A stretch of 6,871 nucleotides of DNA, taken from an uncultured Elusimicrobiales bacterium (lineage in GTDB: Bacteria; Elusimicrobiota; Elusimicrobia; Elusimicrobiales; Elusimicrobiaceae). The notes under the pieces were generated by a model, which worked only from the letters and a program-made list of their open reading frames with translations, made no database searches and was not told where the DNA came from. The position numbers were made by a program, and so were the translations under genes. This document shows, piece after piece, positions 5,957 to 6,871 of the stretch. The stretch covers positions 1 to 6,871 of the forward strand of contig CAJOLM010000057.1 of the NCBI GenBank assembly GCA_905235355.1, in the 5' to 3' direction. The stretch's first letter is position 1, and each line of letters begins with the position of its first letter.

Positions 5957-6463
5957 ATGAAAAAAACTGTGAAGAAAGCATCTACGAAAAAAGCCGCCAC
6001 CACAAAAACGGCGGAAAAAGAATCCCCGATTTTAAAAGATGTAAAACAGCTTTACGCTTTTATGCAGGACAATTCCATTGACACCATTGAATATGACCAA
6101 AACGGCTTGTATTTACGTTTAGTCAAGGCTAAACCCGCTATGGTGCCTATGCCGGTTAATACCGGGCTACCCACGGCAACAAACGGGGCTTCCGGTGCTG
6201 CCGCGCCTGCACAAGAGCAATACAAAGAAGTTATCAAATCTCCGCTAATGGGTATTTTCTTCCGCGGATCTACGCCGAGTGCGCCTCCGTTTGTCAAAGA
6301 AGGAGCTCATGTGAAAAAAGGCGACGTCATCTGCCTCATTGAAGCTATGAAAGTGTTTAATGAAGTGCGTGCCGATTTTAACTGTGTAGTGACCAAAGTA
6401 TTAGTGGAAAACGGCAAGCCTATTAAACAAGGCGACGCGCTGTTTGCCATTGAAAGGATTTAA
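5957..6463 (+). CDS. accB: Biotin carboxyl carrier protein of acetyl-CoA carboxylase
   Basis: AccB carries the biotin that shuttles carboxyl groups between biotin carboxylase (AccC) and the carboxyltransferase (AccA/AccD), making malonyl-CoA for fatty acid synthesis in the cytoplasm. Its 168 residues divide into four parts. A Lys/Ala/Thr-rich tail (1-22) comes first. A segment typical of AccB N-termini follows (about 24-58, from ILKDVKQLYAFM to LYLRLVK). Next is an Ala/Pro-rich linker (about 59-88), then the biotinyl domain (about 90-168). The biotin site is EAMK with K132. The segment GSTPSAPPFV (104-113) occupies the place of the E. coli AccB thumb and is the same length, which favours AccB over other biotinyl carriers. 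The ribosome binding site AGAGGG is 10 bases before the ATG. The usual partner accC is not next; a 79-aa winged-helix-like gene follows after 2 bases. The N-terminal tail is the only unusual part. Confidence 0.95.
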   Translation: MKKTVKKASTKKAATTKTAEKESPILKDVKQLYAFMQDNSIDTIEYDQNGLYLRLVKAKPAMVPMPVNTGLPTATNGASGAAAPAQEQYKEVIKSPLMGIFFRGSTPSAPPFVKEGAHVKKGDVICLIEAMKVFNEVRADFNCVVTKVLVENGKPIKQGDALFAIERI

Positions 6464-6465
6464 CT

Positions 6466-6705
6466 ATGACCCCGATTGATGAAACCATACAAGTCACTTG
6501 CCAACGTATGCTGGAGCTGGTGCAAGAGAAAAAAGAAATAACCTCTTGGCAGCTGAAACTGGCTTTGCAACTATCCAGCTCTGTATTATATGTATGTTTA
6601 GGGGCGCTATATAATCAAGGTAAAATCCGCCTGGAAGCGGACGGTATTAATTACAAAGTGTCGCTGCCTGCTGCAGACACTGCTCAAAATTCAAATCCCT
6701 TCTAA
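6466..6705 (+). CDS. Small winged-helix-like protein of unknown function
   Basis: A 79-aa protein I cannot name. It starts 2 bases after accB stops, with GAAAGGA (6452-6458) inside accB's 3' end as ribosome binding site, so it is translationally coupled. Helix 1 is about 4-20 (IDETIQVTCQRMLELVQ). ITSWQLKLALQLSSSVLYVCLGALYNQGKI (25-54) reads as helix-turn-helix, with a recognition helix about 37-48. RLEADGINYKVSLP (55-68) fits a beta-hairpin wing. The last 11 residues look disordered. The pattern helix / x-L-x-x-AL-x-x-L-x-x-x-GKI / x-x-x-G-x-x-Y-x-V-x-L resembles the small winged-helix DUF2582-type family, whose role is unknown to me. It could bind DNA, or use the fold for protein contact. 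The recognition helix has no Lys or Arg, which argues mildly against strong DNA binding. A terminator follows 10 bases after the stop. Confidence 0.8.
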   Translation: MTPIDETIQVTCQRMLELVQEKKEITSWQLKLALQLSSSVLYVCLGALYNQGKIRLEADGINYKVSLPAADTAQNSNPF

Positions 6706-6715
6706 TAAACATCCC

Positions 6716-6737
6716 CCCCGCGAAGCGGGGAGTTTTT
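6716..6737 (+). terminator. Intrinsic terminator of the accB transcript
   Basis: CCCCGC (6716-6721) pairs with GCGGGG (6725-6730) over a 3-base GAA loop, followed by AG and five T. It lies 10 bases after the preceding stop. A run of seven C (6713-6719) overlaps the 5' arm, a place where sequencing length errors would not affect any gene. Confidence 0.8.
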
Positions 6738-6786
6738 CACAATACGGGTAAACCCCTTGCCTACTAGCCTAAAGTAAAATCCTTCT

Positions 6787-6820
6787 TAACGGCCTGCCAC
6801 ACGCGACTACCCCGCCGTTA
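6787..6820. repeat. Inverted repeat in the 3' non-coding region
   Basis: TAACGGC (6787-6793) and GCCGTTA (6814-6820) are a perfect 7-bp inverted pair with a 20-base spacer. No T-run follows, but the A/T-rich TAAAATAT does. Function is not evident. Between the accB-transcript terminator and the window end I see no gene. Confidence 0.4.
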
Positions 6821-6833
6821 TAAAATATATGTC

Positions 6834-6858
6834 ATCCCCGAGTGTTTCTGTCGGGGAT
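6834..6858. repeat. REP-like palindrome
   Basis: ATCCCCGA (6834-6841) and TCGGGGAT (6851-6858) form a perfect 8-bp stem with a 9-base loop, flanked by GTC on the left and CTCCC on the right. The GTCATCCCCG...CGGGGATCTC layout is that of dispersed extragenic palindromes found in many copies in some bacterial genomes. Only one clear copy is in this window, so dispersal is inferred. No T-run follows within the window, so terminator function is unlikely. Confidence 0.5.
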
Positions 6859-6871
6859 CTCCCGCTTATTT

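Noticed and set aside
6713..6719. Run of seven C as a possible frameshift or phase-variable tract.
   Set aside because: It lies after a stop codon, in the terminator's 5' flank, so length change would alter no reading frame.
6738..6830. Possible promoter (TATAAA near 6819) or small gene after the accB transcript.
   Set aside because: No properly spaced -35, no TGn extension, and the downstream gene, if any, is outside the window.

Overview
The window (6,871 bases) is an ordinary stretch of bacterial housekeeping chromosome. It holds seven complete genes, densely packed on both strands, with moderate GC by eye. I see no phage, IS, CRISPR, toxin or defence genes, and no tRNA or rRNA. The lineage cannot be fixed without a search. 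The mix (KtrB-type K+ channel, S15 with a DFAGERGL segment, lysine-rich N-terminal extension on AccB, CCCCGA/TCGGGG intergenic palindromes) would fit a non-proteobacterial, possibly host-associated lineage. Elusimicrobiota is my low-confidence guess.

Left half, minus strand (33-3164), in transcription order: an OsmC/Ohr-family protein (2775-3164), a hairpin, a KtrB/TrkH-type potassium channel subunit (1329-2711), and rimO (33-1322), which methylthiolates ribosomal protein S12. ktrB and rimO are 6 bases apart and are probably one transcript. A perfect extended -10 sits so close to ktrB that the mRNA may be leaderless. osmC has its own promoter candidates.

The divergent control region (3165-3422) is the most information-rich non-coding part. 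It holds two candidate osmC promoters and two copies of the 9-mer TGGTATAAT on the plus strand, 63 bases apart. Between those copies lies an 11-bp hairpin with a T-rich tail. A structured leader of about 108 bases follows, before rpsO.

Right half, plus strand: rpsO (S15, 3423-3692) and pnp (PNPase, 3699-5810) are 6 bases apart and end at a strong intrinsic terminator. A second transcript carries accB (biotin carboxyl carrier protein, 5957-6463) and, 2 bases on, a 79-aa protein resembling a small winged helix (6466-6705). It ends at another terminator. The last ~130 bases are non-coding and contain a REP-like palindrome.

Functionally the window joins translation and RNA turnover (RimO, S15, PNPase), fatty-acid precursor supply (AccB), potassium uptake (KtrB) and peroxide defence (OsmC). 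I found no convincing undescribed multi-gene system. The points most worth following are regulatory: the rpsO leader with two competing pairing partners, the promoter-hairpin-promoter arrangement before it, the possibly leaderless ktrB mRNA, and accB paired with a small winged-helix gene instead of accC.
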